Virus record (IMG/VR): IMGVR_UViG_3300042562_000844
Location: 1 to 36,383 of that record
Length of the DNA stretch: 36,383 bases
Direction: 5' to 3' (one strand)
Source: a virus
Shown: positions 1-8,337 of the stretch, one piece after another
Numbering within the stretch: the stretch's first letter is position 1
How the letters are laid out: each line of letters begins with the position of its first letter
The notes under the pieces: model-generated
What the model saw: only the letters and a program-made list of their open reading frames with translations
Database searches by the model: none
Told to the model about the DNA's origin: nothing
Position numbers and translations under genes: made by a program

Positions 1-610
1 TAGGGGCAAAGCCTCCAGTTGGTTGTGCCTGGGTGAACATTGTGCCAATTTGATTTCTCTGCTGAGAAATTAGAATGATAAGAGTCTTAGTATTGGAAGC
101 AGATATAACCTTGATTGCTTTGGACAAATCTCTTGCATCCCCGCCAATCGCACCCAGTTTTTCGAACGGCTTAATCTCATCATCAGCATAGTATGTTGAT
201 GGAACAAGGGCAGTGATACTGTCAACCACAAGGATGTCAAGATCGTTACTAAGCAGGTCAACAGAGTCGTCTACTAAATCTTTAATAGACTTGGACGAAC
301 TGTGCAGTAGTTTACTGCTATCAACTCCAAGTCTTTCAGCCCACTCTGGGTCATAAGACTGTTCGGCATCAATCCATGCACACGTCTTTCCTTGCTTCTG
401 AGCCTCTCCTATTAGTTGTAGGCATAGGCTAGATTTTCCAGCAGACTTGTTACCCCACAACAAAGTCTGCCTACCGTATCCAAGTCCTCCATTAAGACCA
501 ATACTTAATCCGATACTCGGAACTGCCTGTCTTTCCACAGATACTTCTGAGGCAGCTTTTAAACGCTTTCTTGTCTTGGGGTCTAGGCTAGCTAGAAAAT
601 CGTCAGACAT
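1..610 (-). CDS. recA: RecA-type recombinase, 3' end cut by window edge
   Basis: Homologous-recombination ATPase that would form filaments on ssDNA and catalyse strand exchange. Reading from ATG at 610, about 203 residues are visible and the frame is still open at the left edge. A Walker A motif GNKSAGKS lies at residues 53-60. It is followed by DAEQSYDPEWAERLGVD, the equivalent of the RecA DAEHALDP segment, then the Walker B strand ILVVDSITALVPS, and ISQQRNQIGTMF with PTGG, matching the RecA loop segment INQIRxKIGVMFG...TTGG. The order and spacing are those of bacterial RecA rather than T4 UvsX alone, although phage copies diverge. A GGAG ribosome site lies about 8 nt before the ATG. It is the last visible gene of the replication cluster, 30 nt after the MazG-like gene. 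The C-terminal part is missing only because the window ends. Confidence 0.9.
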   Translation of the reverse strand, partial: MSDDFLASLDPKTRKRLKAASEVSVERQAVPSIGLSIGLNGGLGYGRQTLLWGNKSAGKSSLCLQLIGEAQKQGKTCAWIDAEQSYDPEWAERLGVDSSKLLHSSSKSIKDLVDDSVDLLSNDLDILVVDSITALVPSTYYADDEIKPFEKLGAIGGDARDLSKAIKVISASNTKTLIILISQQRNQIGTMFTQAQPTGGFAP

Positions 611-640
611 TCATCATCTCCATTTTAGGTTTCAATTGTA

Positions 641-970
641 TCATCCTTTGACACCGTGCATTTTTTTACGAGTCTTATTGATCATCATTTTTGAATTGAC
701 GGCTTCATCAAGTGTTCTAGCCACAATATCATTTTCTAGGCATGCTTCATATAAATCACAAACCCTAATAATAATATCTGCAAACTCGTCCTCAACCTCA
801 ATACGGCCCTTGCTTTTTCTAATTGCTTCCATTACCTCTGTAACTTCTGAATGAATCATTGCTAATTTATACGCTACAAAAGGGAAGTCATCAGAGTCTC
901 CGGCATCCCAGAAACCTTTATCAGTTGCAATTTCATGTGAGTCCTTACACAATAAGCTTAGGCTTTTCAT
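641..970 (-). CDS. MazG-like nucleotide pyrophosphohydrolase
   Basis: Small all-alpha NTP pyrophosphohydrolase of the MazG/dUTPase-like superfamily, expected to hydrolyse (d)NTPs to monophosphates, which in phages can adjust nucleotide pools or lower ppGpp signalling. The 109-residue reading shows the metal-binding pattern E42-x2-E45-x2-E48 (SEVTEVMEA) followed by E62-x2-D65 (EFADIII), the usual two-helix arrangement. I chose ATG at 970 because AAGGG lies just upstream. A longer TTG start at 991 exists but lacks such a site. The gene overlaps the upstream small gene by 26 nt and precedes recA. The exact substrate cannot be read from sequence. Confidence 0.8.
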   Translation of the reverse strand: MKSLSLLCKDSHEIATDKGFWDAGDSDDFPFVAYKLAMIHSEVTEVMEAIRKSKGRIEVEDEFADIIIRVCDLYEACLENDIVARTLDEAVNSKMMINKTRKKMHGVKG

Positions 971-1148
971 CCTCACCCTTCTGAATACCAATTACAACAT
1001 TTCCTTCTCCATCTGGATCAATTACAATCTCATAAGTTCCACCATCGCTGGCCATTGAACCCTGAAAACCTTCAACTGTGTCCTGGAATGGACCAAAATT
1101 CTTAAGTAGATACACGACAAATGCGTGCATATCAAATGCTTGACTCAT
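945..1148 (-). CDS. Small acidic protein of unknown function
   Basis: 67-residue protein that I do not recognise. It has a short helical N-terminus (residues 1-20) and a Gly/Asp-rich beta-like remainder (VIDPDGEGNVVIGI). No cysteines and no membrane segment are seen. Its ATG shares one base with the dnaE stop codon (TAATG junction), and AGGAG lies inside the end of dnaE, so it is probably translated by re-initiation with the polymerase. It could be a polymerase accessory protein by position only. Confidence 0.65.
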   Translation of the reverse strand: MSQAFDMHAFVVYLLKNFGPFQDTVEGFQGSMASDGGTYEIVIDPDGEGNVVIGIQKGEDEKPKLIV

Positions 1149-4100
1149 TATACTCCTGCCACAAATAGTGTTTCATCATCTGTCCTAGCCAGCGTAAGCT
1201 TGCAGGTTGTCCCTGGCTTCATCTTTACCAACGCTGACGGATAGTTCTTATTAAATACTAACACTCTACGCATCTCTTTCTTGCCGTTAGCAATGATAGT
1301 ATGTGCCATCATTTTACCAGTTTTTGTCTTGTAGTTGGTAAAATCAACAACATAATATTCATTTTCTGGGACAGAGAAATCTGGAGAAGAAATCATCTTT
1401 ACAAAAGCATCGTCATTCATTCTCTCCACATCGTCAATTTCAACGTACCTATGAATTCTATTATCTCCAATTAAAAATAGATACATTGATCCAGTTTCAA
1501 TCTGAGTATTTTCTGAGTGGAATACTCCAACTGAGCCAGAGTCATCAACCATCTCAACTCTAGACCACCCCTTACCACGCTTAATATTCTTAACCATACC
1601 TATGATTATGAATACCCCTCGCTCCTCAAAATCGTCACACTTAGAGACAAAGGGTAGGACGTTCTCTGGAACCGAGCCAGACTCAAAGTTAGGAACACCA
1701 AGGTACTCATACATATTGTGTCTTTCTTCTCCAGTTTTTGGATTATCGTTAAACGTGGCTCCTCCAATCTTATCTAGAGCAGAAATCATTCTAGAGTTAA
1801 TTCCACTGTTCTTCGTGGTGGCAACCTCAATTAGGTGTGCGTAATCTCTAAATGGCCTGCTTCTAATTAGGGCTGTCGCCGTGTTGTCAGAAATAAACTT
1901 AACAGAAGATAGACCGAAAACAATAGAGTCCCCCTGAATAGAAAACTTAACATCAGAAATGTTAACGTGAGGAAGGATCACATCAATCTTAAGCCTCTTA
2001 GCTTCAATAAGGTATTCTGTAAGAACATCCTTGTCTCCCTCGTTTCTCATAGCGGCACACATAAACTCTGTTGGGTAATAGTGCTTAAGCCAGGCAGTCC
2101 AGTAGGTAAGCATGGAGTATGCAACTGCATGTGACTTGTTAAACGAATACCCAGCGTGAGCCTCAAAGTCCGTCCAAAGATCCTCTGCCTTCTTGCGACT
2201 AATATTCTTAGAGGCACCCTCTACGAACATAGAACGATACTGGTCGAACTCCTTAGCGTCCTTCTTCTTACCAATAATCTTACGGATCTTATCGGCTTGA
2301 GACCATGTCATTCCAGCCAGCTCAACACAAGCCCTCATAACTTGCTCCTGATAAATAATTACACCATAAGTGCTTTCAGTAATATCCCTAAGAATATCGT
2401 GGGCATAGTTAACCTGAGAACGGCCGTGCTTTCTTGAGATATAGATTTCTCCCACAGTATTCATTGCTCCTGGACGAACTAGAGCATTAGAAGCTGCTAG
2501 GTCGTTGAAGTTCTCAGTACCCATCTTGACCAATAGGTTGGTGTACGGAACCGCTTCAACTTGAAACAGTCCTCTGGTGAATCCGTTTGAAAGATTCTTA
2601 AAAATCTTTGGATCATCTAGAGGAAGAGCATTCAGATTAATATCTTTGTCGTGCCTTTCCTTCACGAACTGGAGCGTATCAGAGATTACGGACAGCGTCT
2701 TTAGTCCCAGGGCATCCATCTTGATCAACCCGATATCTGCAACCTCGTTCATATCGTATGCCACAACGGGAATGCGCTCATTAGCAATACCCTTGGGGTC
2801 CTTACGAGTTTCAATCGGTGCAAAGTTAGAGATGGGCTCAGACGCTACAACAATTCCAGCAGCATGAAGACCAGTACCTCTAATTCTTCCACGCAATCTC
2901 CTGGCCAAGTCTGTCACTTCGGGGTACTTGCGCCGGAATTCGTCCGTGCTCCTAGATGTTTCGTAGTCCTCGAAAGTATCAACAGTCTTCAAAGCTTTAT
3001 TCACTTCGGCAAGCGGGACACCATAGACTCTAGCAGCATCTCGGATTACACCCTTATCCTTGAAGAAGTTAAACGTAGCGATAGATGCAACGTTCTTAAA
3101 CTTTCTTACGAGATAGTCCTTTACCTCTTTACGGCGACGGTCTTCAAAGTCTACGTCAATATCAGGAAAGTCATTTCGTTCCTCGTTGATGAATCGACCA
3201 AATAGCAGGTCATACTCTAGAGGGTCAACCTGTGTAATACCGAGGGCATAGCAGACCAGAGAGCCTGCTGCAGAGCCTCTACCTGGCCCCACAAGAATTC
3301 CATTATTCTTAGCCCACCCAATCATGTCACCTACAATTAAAAAATAAGAAGCGAAGTCCTTAGACTGAATAACCGAAAGCTCATAATCTAGCCTTTCAAG
3401 GTACTTTACGTTACTGTCTAGTAGCATAGACCTTAGACCATCCATACAAAGCTTACGTAGTCTGGCATTCGGCTCAACCTTTGGACTTGGCAGAAGGGAC
3501 AGGCCAGAGTTAAACTCATAGTCTTCTACCGAGTCTGAGATACCGACTGTGTTCTCATAGATATCTGTTCTAGTAATCCCCTGATTTTCCATAGATGTTT
3601 GAACATCAGCACGCCCCTGAACCCATACCTCAATATCTTCAAAAGAGATAGCTCGATCAGGCCATAGGTAGTTGAGGCGTTCATAGATATCCTTGATCTT
3701 TCTAGACTTCTCAAAGTCTGCGTCCTTATTAATCTTTGGGGACGTAGAAAGGATCAGCATCATTTCTTCAATTGCCTTGTCCTCTTGCTTTGCGTAATGA
3801 CAGTCACTAGTAACCACTGGTTTGATTGAATAAAAGTCTGCAAGTTGCAGCAGGCTATGGTTTAATTCCAAGGGGTTATGTGGTTGAATCTCCATAAAGA
3901 AATTATCTTCAAAGGTATCCTTGAACCACTGCGTGGTGTTATGAGCATACTCCATATCCCCACGAGAAATTGCCTTAGAGATAAGTCCACTCATACAACC
4001 AGAAAGAATAATCAATCCATCACGATATTCTTCTAGAATCTCTTTATCAATACGTGGCTTATAGTAATAACCTTCAGTCCACGCCTTCTCCGAAAGCGTT

Positions 4101-4423
4101 TGAAGATTCTTTAATCCAGTTTGATTCTTAGCAATAACAATAAGGTGATTGTAAAGAGATGTGTCATCTTCACGAGCCTTGACGTCGCGCTTGTCAAACC
4201 TGTCGGTTGGTGAAATATATGCTTCAAGTCCAAGGATCGGCTTCATGCCGAGTTCCCTTGCTGAACGTTGTAGATCTCTATGGCCAGATAGTGTTCCGTG
4301 GTCTGTGATTGCTAGAGAGGTCTGCCCCATTTCCTTGGCAGCAGATAAAAGTTCGGATGGTGAATTAAGTCCGTCCATAAGACTATTATAAGAATGGACA
4401 TGCAAATGCGTAAAATCAGTCAA
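1148..4423 (-). CDS. dnaE: DNA polymerase III alpha subunit (DnaE type)
   Basis: C-family replicative DNA polymerase, 1091 residues (E. coli DnaE has 1160). The N-terminal PHP domain has HLHVH (H8, H10), ITDHG (D41, H42), E67, H93, C143 and D207/H209, so the metal-binding set looks complete. The palm has GPGRGSAAGS (379-388), PDIDVDFED with D421 and D423, and KMDALGLKTL with D570, which match the three catalytic aspartates of E. coli (D401, D403, D555). The fingers include YQEQVM (691-696) and the NKSHAVAYSMLTY segment. A C-terminal OB-fold region (GMVKNIKRGKGWSRVEMVDD) follows. The start is TTG at 4423 with AAGGAG six bases upstream. It follows SSB after a 90-nt hairpin-bearing gap. No DnaQ-like exonuclease is in the window. 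Confidence 0.97.
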   Translation of the reverse strand: MTDFTHLHVHSYNSLMDGLNSPSELLSAAKEMGQTSLAITDHGTLSGHRDLQRSARELGMKPILGLEAYISPTDRFDKRDVKAREDDTSLYNHLIVIAKNQTGLKNLQTLSEKAWTEGYYYKPRIDKEILEEYRDGLIILSGCMSGLISKAISRGDMEYAHNTTQWFKDTFEDNFFMEIQPHNPLELNHSLLQLADFYSIKPVVTSDCHYAKQEDKAIEEMMLILSTSPKINKDADFEKSRKIKDIYERLNYLWPDRAISFEDIEVWVQGRADVQTSMENQGITRTDIYENTVGISDSVEDYEFNSGLSLLPSPKVEPNARLRKLCMDGLRSMLLDSNVKYLERLDYELSVIQSKDFASYFLIVGDMIGWAKNNGILVGPGRGSAAGSLVCYALGITQVDPLEYDLLFGRFINEERNDFPDIDVDFEDRRRKEVKDYLVRKFKNVASIATFNFFKDKGVIRDAARVYGVPLAEVNKALKTVDTFEDYETSRSTDEFRRKYPEVTDLARRLRGRIRGTGLHAAGIVVASEPISNFAPIETRKDPKGIANERIPVVAYDMNEVADIGLIKMDALGLKTLSVISDTLQFVKERHDKDINLNALPLDDPKIFKNLSNGFTRGLFQVEAVPYTNLLVKMGTENFNDLAASNALVRPGAMNTVGEIYISRKHGRSQVNYAHDILRDITESTYGVIIYQEQVMRACVELAGMTWSQADKIRKIIGKKKDAKEFDQYRSMFVEGASKNISRKKAEDLWTDFEAHAGYSFNKSHAVAYSMLTYWTAWLKHYYPTEFMCAAMRNEGDKDVLTEYLIEAKRLKIDVILPHVNISDVKFSIQGDSIVFGLSSVKFISDNTATALIRSRPFRDYAHLIEVATTKNSGINSRMISALDKIGGATFNDNPKTGEERHNMYEYLGVPNFESGSVPENVLPFVSKCDDFEERGVFIIIGMVKNIKRGKGWSRVEMVDDSGSVGVFHSENTQIETGSMYLFLIGDNRIHRYVEIDDVERMNDDAFVKMISSPDFSVPENEYYVVDFTNYKTKTGKMMAHTIIANGKKEMRRVLVFNKNYPSALVKMKPGTTCKLTLARTDDETLFVAGV

Positions 4424-4449
4424 AGCCTTCTCCTTGTGAGTTTTAGAAA

Positions 4450-4479
4450 GGTTGTCGGTTATAGGCTAATCGGACAACC
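4450..4479 (-). repeat. Inverted repeat in dnaE leader
   Basis: A 7-bp perfect inverted repeat (GGTTGTC at 4450-4456, GACAACC at 4473-4479) flanks a 16-nt centre that can extend the stem imperfectly. In the minus-strand RNA it lies between the strong SSB-distal hairpin and the dnaE ribosome site. It could be a leader structure or an operator. No function is proven. Confidence 0.45.
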
Positions 4480-4483
4480 GTTT

Positions 4484-4505
4484 GGGGAGGGCCGTAGCCC
4501 TCCCC
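4484..4505 (-). terminator. Strong GC-rich hairpin after SSB gene (attenuator-like)
   Basis: Perfect 9-bp stem GGGGAGGGC / GCCCTCCCC with a 4-nt loop, starting 8 nt past the tandem TAA TAA end of the SSB gene. In the transcribed (minus) direction no U-tract follows the 3' arm (AAACGG), so it is not a textbook intrinsic terminator. It may act as an attenuator or as a 3' stabilising structure on SSB mRNA. Confidence 0.5.
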
Positions 4506-4513
4506 TAGGTTTA

Positions 4514-5176
4514 TTACCAGGTGTCAGCGAGGTCTTGAGTTGACTCAAAGACTTCTGAATCTCCGCCATTAAAGAATGCGGACTGCTCCGCGTACGGAAC
4601 CTTTCTGACAGCGACCTGTTCTAGGTCGAACAACTCGTACGACTCAGGGTCAAAACTTTCGTCCTGGCCCTTCGGGAACAAGCTGTATGATGTATCCGTT
4701 CCACTACCAATTCGCTTAATGCTGAAGATGGTCTTGGTGATTCCACCAAAAGCCTCAGCGGCTTGAAGCAGGTTGGGAGTGATGGACTTTCCACTGAATC
4801 CCTGTGAAAGGATAGCTACTTGTGCGTCTTTACCACTGCCAATCAAAACATTGGCGTAAAGTCTAGTTCGGGCCTTCCAGCCTTCCTTATAATCTGCCTG
4901 ATGACGCTCGCAACCGTAGCAACGACCTTCATCATCTAAAGAACAAACTGCCTTCGTACGATAGTCACCTGGCTTGGTGTGTTCTGAAGCAGCCAAAACA
5001 AGACCATTCTTTTCAGAATAGAACTTGGAGTCTGCGTCTACTTCCTGAAGGAAGCGAATTTCCTGAGTTTCATTTGGGGCCAGCTTGACCCACTCAGACT
5101 TGGGACGATCCGTCTGACTTGACGCGACCTTCTCCATTGTGTTATTTAGAGCCTTAAGCCCTTTTGCGATACCCAT
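4514..5176 (-). CDS. ssb: Single-stranded DNA-binding protein, gp32-like with zinc site
   Basis: 220-residue protein resembling the T4 gp32-type SSBs of phages. It coats ssDNA at the fork and contacts replication partners through its tail. A zinc-binding set H66, C78, C86, C89 is visible (EHTKPGDYRTKAVC then CYGC), followed by the aromatic/basic core segment KARTRLYANVLI. The C-terminus is acidic and ends in DLADTW, the usual negatively charged partner-binding tail with a terminal aromatic residue. AAGGAG lies five bases before ATG 5176. It sits between primase and dnaE. A TATAAT box upstream and a strong hairpin downstream suggest it may have its own highly expressed transcript. Confidence 0.85.
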   Translation of the reverse strand: MGIAKGLKALNNTMEKVASSQTDRPKSEWVKLAPNETQEIRFLQEVDADSKFYSEKNGLVLAASEHTKPGDYRTKAVCSLDDEGRCYGCERHQADYKEGWKARTRLYANVLIGSGKDAQVAILSQGFSGKSITPNLLQAAEAFGGITKTIFSIKRIGSGTDTSYSLFPKGQDESFDPESYELFDLEQVAVRKVPYAEQSAFFNGGDSEVFESTQDLADTW

Positions 5177-5222
5177 GTTTTTCTCCTTATGTTTTTAGGC
5201 TATTTAGTGCCTTGTTGAATAC

Positions 5223-5228
5223 ATTATA
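5223..5228 (-). promoter_or_regulatory. Candidate -10 box upstream of SSB gene
   Basis: Perfect TATAAT in minus sense in the 54-nt gap between primase stop and SSB start. The hexamer 17 nt upstream (ATGCTT) is a poor -35, so this is only a weak candidate. A start site here would give a leader of about 40 nt with a good AAGGAG site. Confidence 0.35.
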
Positions 5229-5230
5229 CA

Positions 5231-6268
5231 CTATTTTGGGTTCCAAAGCATGTATTCATAATTACTTACAGCATTACTTATGCATCTTTGGATTTGTGCT
5301 TCAGTCATATCTGTTACATCTTTAGCACCATCTGGATACACTATATTACCATAATCATAGCATGCCCACAAGACCTCTTTTGAAGTTAGTGCCTGAGAAA
5401 TTTTAATTCCTAGTTCCCGCCCAGGATTATGTCCCTCACATGGCTCAGGCTTACACCTTCTACAGAAGGTTGCTATGTGCTTTTCTTTTACATCAAAGTC
5501 AGTAAAGATAATAACTCGGGAAAAGTATCTATTAATAATATCAATTTGTGATTTAGATAAGTTTCCTCCTAGCAGTGCTGCTCCGTGAGGATAACCAGCT
5601 TGGTGTAGTGACATAACGTCGAAAGAAGACTCGGTAAGAATAACCGTGCCACCCTGCTTCTTGGCCCTGTGAGAATTAAAAATAGTAGAGTTCTTTGCTA
5701 GTCCAGGACTATTTTGGAAAGACTTAGTATCAATTGATCTTCCTACGAAGCCCATTGGTAACCCCATTGGGCTGTGAACAGGAACTGTAATCATTCTTCT
5801 TTTTTCAGAATAACCTACTCCAAATGTTTCACAAGTTTCCGAAGAAAAGCCACGACCATTCATATAAGCAATCCCATCTGGCAACTGCATAAACTGGCTG
5901 TGAAGACGGTCAAGTAATTCCTGGTCAAACTCTTTATACTCTGGCTCTTCTAGTAATGCCTTTTCAATCTCATCAGAAAAATTATCATTATTCATTGCAG
6001 AACGCATAAGAACAAATCTCTGAGCCTCAAACTCGTTACGGGAGGTCATTCTTCTAATCAAACTAATTAGCGAACCAGACTCCCCACACTCAGGACTAAA
6101 ACAAACAAAGGCCCCACGCTCCTTAGACACACTGAGTGCTGGAGAGTTTCTGTTAGAGTGAAATGGGCAAAGGCAAGTGAAGTCATTGTAGGTCTCTGAA
6201 ACTATAGTTACTCCAATATCTTTCAGTACATCCTTAACTTGATGTGGATGATATCCAATAAGTTTCAT
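5231..6268 (-). CDS. dnaG: DnaG-type DNA primase (short, no helicase-binding tail)
   Basis: Synthesises RNA primers at the fork. The 345 residues hold a CHC2 zinc finger (C34, H37, C56, C61) and a Toprim catalytic core: E213 in LTESSFDVMSLHQAGY, then GGNLSKSQ, then D257/D259 in IIFTDFD, ending with NPGRELGIKI, the equivalent of the DnaG DRAGR motif. An extra C269-x2-C272-x4-C277-x2-H280 cluster is inserted between the DFD motif and NPGRE. The protein is much shorter than E. coli DnaG (581) and lacks the C-terminal helicase-interaction domain. Its ATG overlaps the upstream stop as ATGA, and AAGGAGGT is a near-perfect ribosome site. It lies in the helicase-primase-SSB-polymerase cluster. Confidence 0.93.
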   Translation of the reverse strand: MKLIGYHPHQVKDVLKDIGVTIVSETYNDFTCLCPFHSNRNSPALSVSKERGAFVCFSPECGESGSLISLIRRMTSRNEFEAQRFVLMRSAMNNDNFSDEIEKALLEEPEYKEFDQELLDRLHSQFMQLPDGIAYMNGRGFSSETCETFGVGYSEKRRMITVPVHSPMGLPMGFVGRSIDTKSFQNSPGLAKNSTIFNSHRAKKQGGTVILTESSFDVMSLHQAGYPHGAALLGGNLSKSQIDIINRYFSRVIIFTDFDVKEKHIATFCRRCKPEPCEGHNPGRELGIKISQALTSKEVLWACYDYGNIVYPDGAKDVTDMTEAQIQRCISNAVSNYEYMLWNPK

Positions 6269-6543
6269 TCCATGACCACCTCCTTCTGCCCAATAATACC
6301 ATACAGTTTATGCGCCTTTGACTTTCCTACATAAACACCCTGGATTGTTAAAAGAAATTCGTACTTTCCTGCTTCATTCATTGTCACAGACCATGCGGGA
6401 TCAACGTCCAATAAAGGGACGTAACCGCTATCGCGCATGCTGTACATAACTGTATTTACACACGTTGCTCTAGTTTGCATCATGTATGAATCATCACTGA
6501 TAATTCCAGACATCTGAAACCTTTTTATGGCTTTATGAGTCAT
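6265..6543 (-). CDS. Small protein between helicase and primase, unknown
   Basis: 92 residues, not recognised. A helical N-terminal half (MSGIISDDSYMMQTRATCVNT) precedes a beta-like half resembling YEFLLTIQGVYVGKS. It starts 6 nt after the helicase stop and ends in a 4-nt ATGA overlap with the primase, implying coupled translation. The ATG at 6543 has no obvious ribosome site. An internal ATG at 6513 has AAAAGG six bases upstream and may be the real start (82 residues). Position suggests a replisome accessory role, but nothing in the sequence proves it. Confidence 0.65.
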   Translation of the reverse strand: MTHKAIKRFQMSGIISDDSYMMQTRATCVNTVMYSMRDSGYVPLLDVDPAWSVTMNEAGKYEFLLTIQGVYVGKSKAHKLYGIIGQKEVVME

Positions 6544-6549
6544 TAGTTA

Positions 6550-7782
6550 TTAACTATAGATCTCTTTAATTACCCCGCGGTCGATGTCCCACTCAATCAT
6601 ACAACCGAAGTCGCCACCATGGCGATTCTTTCTAGAAATAATTTCAATAACAGCTGGATCTCCTGGGGCACTATCAACACTATGGCGGTGTACCGCAAAG
6701 GCCATGTCAGCATCATACTCAATAGCCTTAGACCAAGCAACCTGTGACAGCATGGGTGGATCATCCTGTGAATGAGAATCAGACATAGTAGCTGCCGTAA
6801 TATCAATCACGGGAATCTGATTAGACGTAGCCAACATCTTTAGCTCACGAGATAAGTTCATGGCTCGCTGAGTCATGTTATCTGAACGCTTATTGTCCAT
6901 AAACAATTGATGATAGTCACAGATAACTAAGTCTGGTTTATGCTGATCAATCTTAGCTTGAACCATATTAGGGGTTACCTCTGACGATCCTTCAGGGGAA
7001 ACAATGATGAATCCGTCCTTGTCCGCAAAGTTCTTCTTCCCCCAAGATCGGAAGTCATCAACATTTACACGACCTCTAGAAAGATCTGACGCTCTAAACA
7101 TACCCTCTCCCATAACCGTATAAAGACGGTCACGCATATTCTCAGGAGACATCTCAAGGGACACGATCATAGGCTTGAAACCTGCCTTCCAGGCATTAAC
7201 AGCAATCCATCCGGTGGCCCAAGTCTTACCTCTACCCGGCCAACCAATCGCTACGATAAGGTGTCCAGGGGCCATACCAGTTACATAAGAAGCATCAATA
7301 GCTTTAATACCGGTTGGGATTCCTGGGCTACCTCCCATCTTGTCTGAGCGATGAAGGACTTCTTCAAAGTGCTTAGAAGCTGAATCAATATCAGTTAAAT
7401 CTAAGTCCTGCGCACCCCCAACCAGCCTTCCAAGGCTAAGTAACTCTGTCTGTAGGTTTGCTAGAACTCTGGGGGCTGAATCACTTTCGAGAGAACGTGC
7501 TCCAGTAAGTAGCGCATCCCTCATTCTTCCAGCAAGGTACTCGTTCCTAAGTTGATCTACGTAGTAATCTGTTTCTCCATGCACTGACACTGATTCAAAG
7601 TCTGAAAACTTGTCAGTAAGAACATTAATATCTGGAACTGATCTAAACTTATGGTAATAAGATTTTAGGCCTTCCCACACATCTTTATACGCAACAAAGC
7701 ACTCATCAATATCTGACGCAAAGATCGTAGAGATATCCTTATTCTTACAAACAGCACTAATTACTGATGCCTCAACGCTCAT
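6550..7782 (-). CDS. dnaB: Replicative DnaB-type DNA helicase
   Basis: Hexameric 5'-3' fork helicase of the RecA-like SF4 family, 410 residues. An N-terminal helical domain (about 1-120) and linker precede the ATPase core. Walker A is GWPGRGKT (180-187), the catalytic glutamate is in VSLEMSPENM (E210), and Walker B is LVICDYHQLF with D289. The segment SQVAWSKAIEYDADM matches the DnaB DLRESGSIEQDAD region, and KNRHG (385-389) is the arginine-finger region. It overlaps the upstream gene by 11 nt and has GGGAG near ATG 7782. It is shorter than E. coli DnaB (471), mainly at the N-terminus. Confidence 0.95.
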   Translation of the reverse strand: MSVEASVISAVCKNKDISTIFASDIDECFVAYKDVWEGLKSYYHKFRSVPDINVLTDKFSDFESVSVHGETDYYVDQLRNEYLAGRMRDALLTGARSLESDSAPRVLANLQTELLSLGRLVGGAQDLDLTDIDSASKHFEEVLHRSDKMGGSPGIPTGIKAIDASYVTGMAPGHLIVAIGWPGRGKTWATGWIAVNAWKAGFKPMIVSLEMSPENMRDRLYTVMGEGMFRASDLSRGRVNVDDFRSWGKKNFADKDGFIIVSPEGSSEVTPNMVQAKIDQHKPDLVICDYHQLFMDNKRSDNMTQRAMNLSRELKMLATSNQIPVIDITAATMSDSHSQDDPPMLSQVAWSKAIEYDADMAFAVHRHSVDSAPGDPAVIEIISRKNRHGGDFGCMIEWDIDRGVIKEIYS

Positions 7783-8107
7783 TATTACTCTCCCAATCCT
7801 CTACTACCCTTGCCGTCTTTGCGCGGATTGCACTGCGGCGAATCTTATCCTGCTCTGCCTCTCTCAATGAAGAGAGTAGTTTATCAAAATTTGTAAAAAG
7901 TGTGTTTAACTTATGTCCAGCATTTGAAGTCTTAAAGTAAAAATCAATCACACGCTTGCAGTCATCAAAAGAGATGGACTCAACCATATCCTGGAAACCC
8001 CATCGATCCCTAAACTTATTTACAATGGGGTCTCTACCATACGTTTCCTTAAACTTAAATGCGTAGTAGTCGATGAGGGCATATGAAAGGTTCTTACTAT
8101 TGCTCAT
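7772..8107 (-). CDS. Small basic protein upstream of helicase, possible loader-type factor
   Basis: 111 residues, helical and charged. It contains LIDYYAFKFKETYGR, then KFRDRWGFQDMVES and a VIDFYFKTSNAGHKLNTLF segment, and ends in a long Arg/Lys/Glu helix. I recognise this layout as one often found in phage genomes near DnaB-type helicases, but know no experimentally assigned name. It overlaps the helicase start by 11 nt and begins at a TAATG junction with the preceding gene. A helicase-loader or replisome-organiser role is inference from position. Confidence 0.65.
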   Translation of the reverse strand: MSNSKNLSYALIDYYAFKFKETYGRDPIVNKFRDRWGFQDMVESISFDDCKRVIDFYFKTSNAGHKLNTLFTNFDKLLSSLREAEQDKIRRSAIRAKTARVVEDWESNNER

Positions 8108-8337
8108 TAAATAAGACCTTCCTTTTCCAGGCTAGACTTCAACTCAACAATTTTCTTTGACAGCATTGTATCAACTAATTCATAGACCCGCTCAATTGCT
8201 TCACGCGCACTTCCATCAAGTCCTGGTCGCACATAGTCTTCTACACCGATATCAATTGTAGTGTTTGAAAAGTTGCCCAGGTTTAACTTCAGGTCAAGCC
8301 TGACAGAAACTTTAGTGGGGGGGAACTCACTGCTCAT
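8107..8337 (-). CDS. Small protein of unknown function
   Basis: 76 residues. The N-terminal half alternates like beta strands (VSVRLDLKLNLGNFSNTTIDIGVEDYV) and the C-terminal half is a charged helix. The LNLGNFxNxxIDIGV-type stretch is familiar from conserved phage proteins of unknown role, often near replication and recombination genes. It overlaps the preceding gene by 11 nt and ends in a TAATG junction. The upstream AAGG is about 12 nt from the ATG, so translation is probably coupled. Confidence 0.6.
   Translation of the reverse strand: MSSEFPPTKVSVRLDLKLNLGNFSNTTIDIGVEDYVRPGLDGSAREAIERVYELVDTMLSKKIVELKSSLEKEGLI

Noticed and set aside
971-991. Longer MazG-like start at TTG 991
   Set aside because: ATG 970 has AAGGG just upstream. 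The extension adds seven residues of no family similarity.
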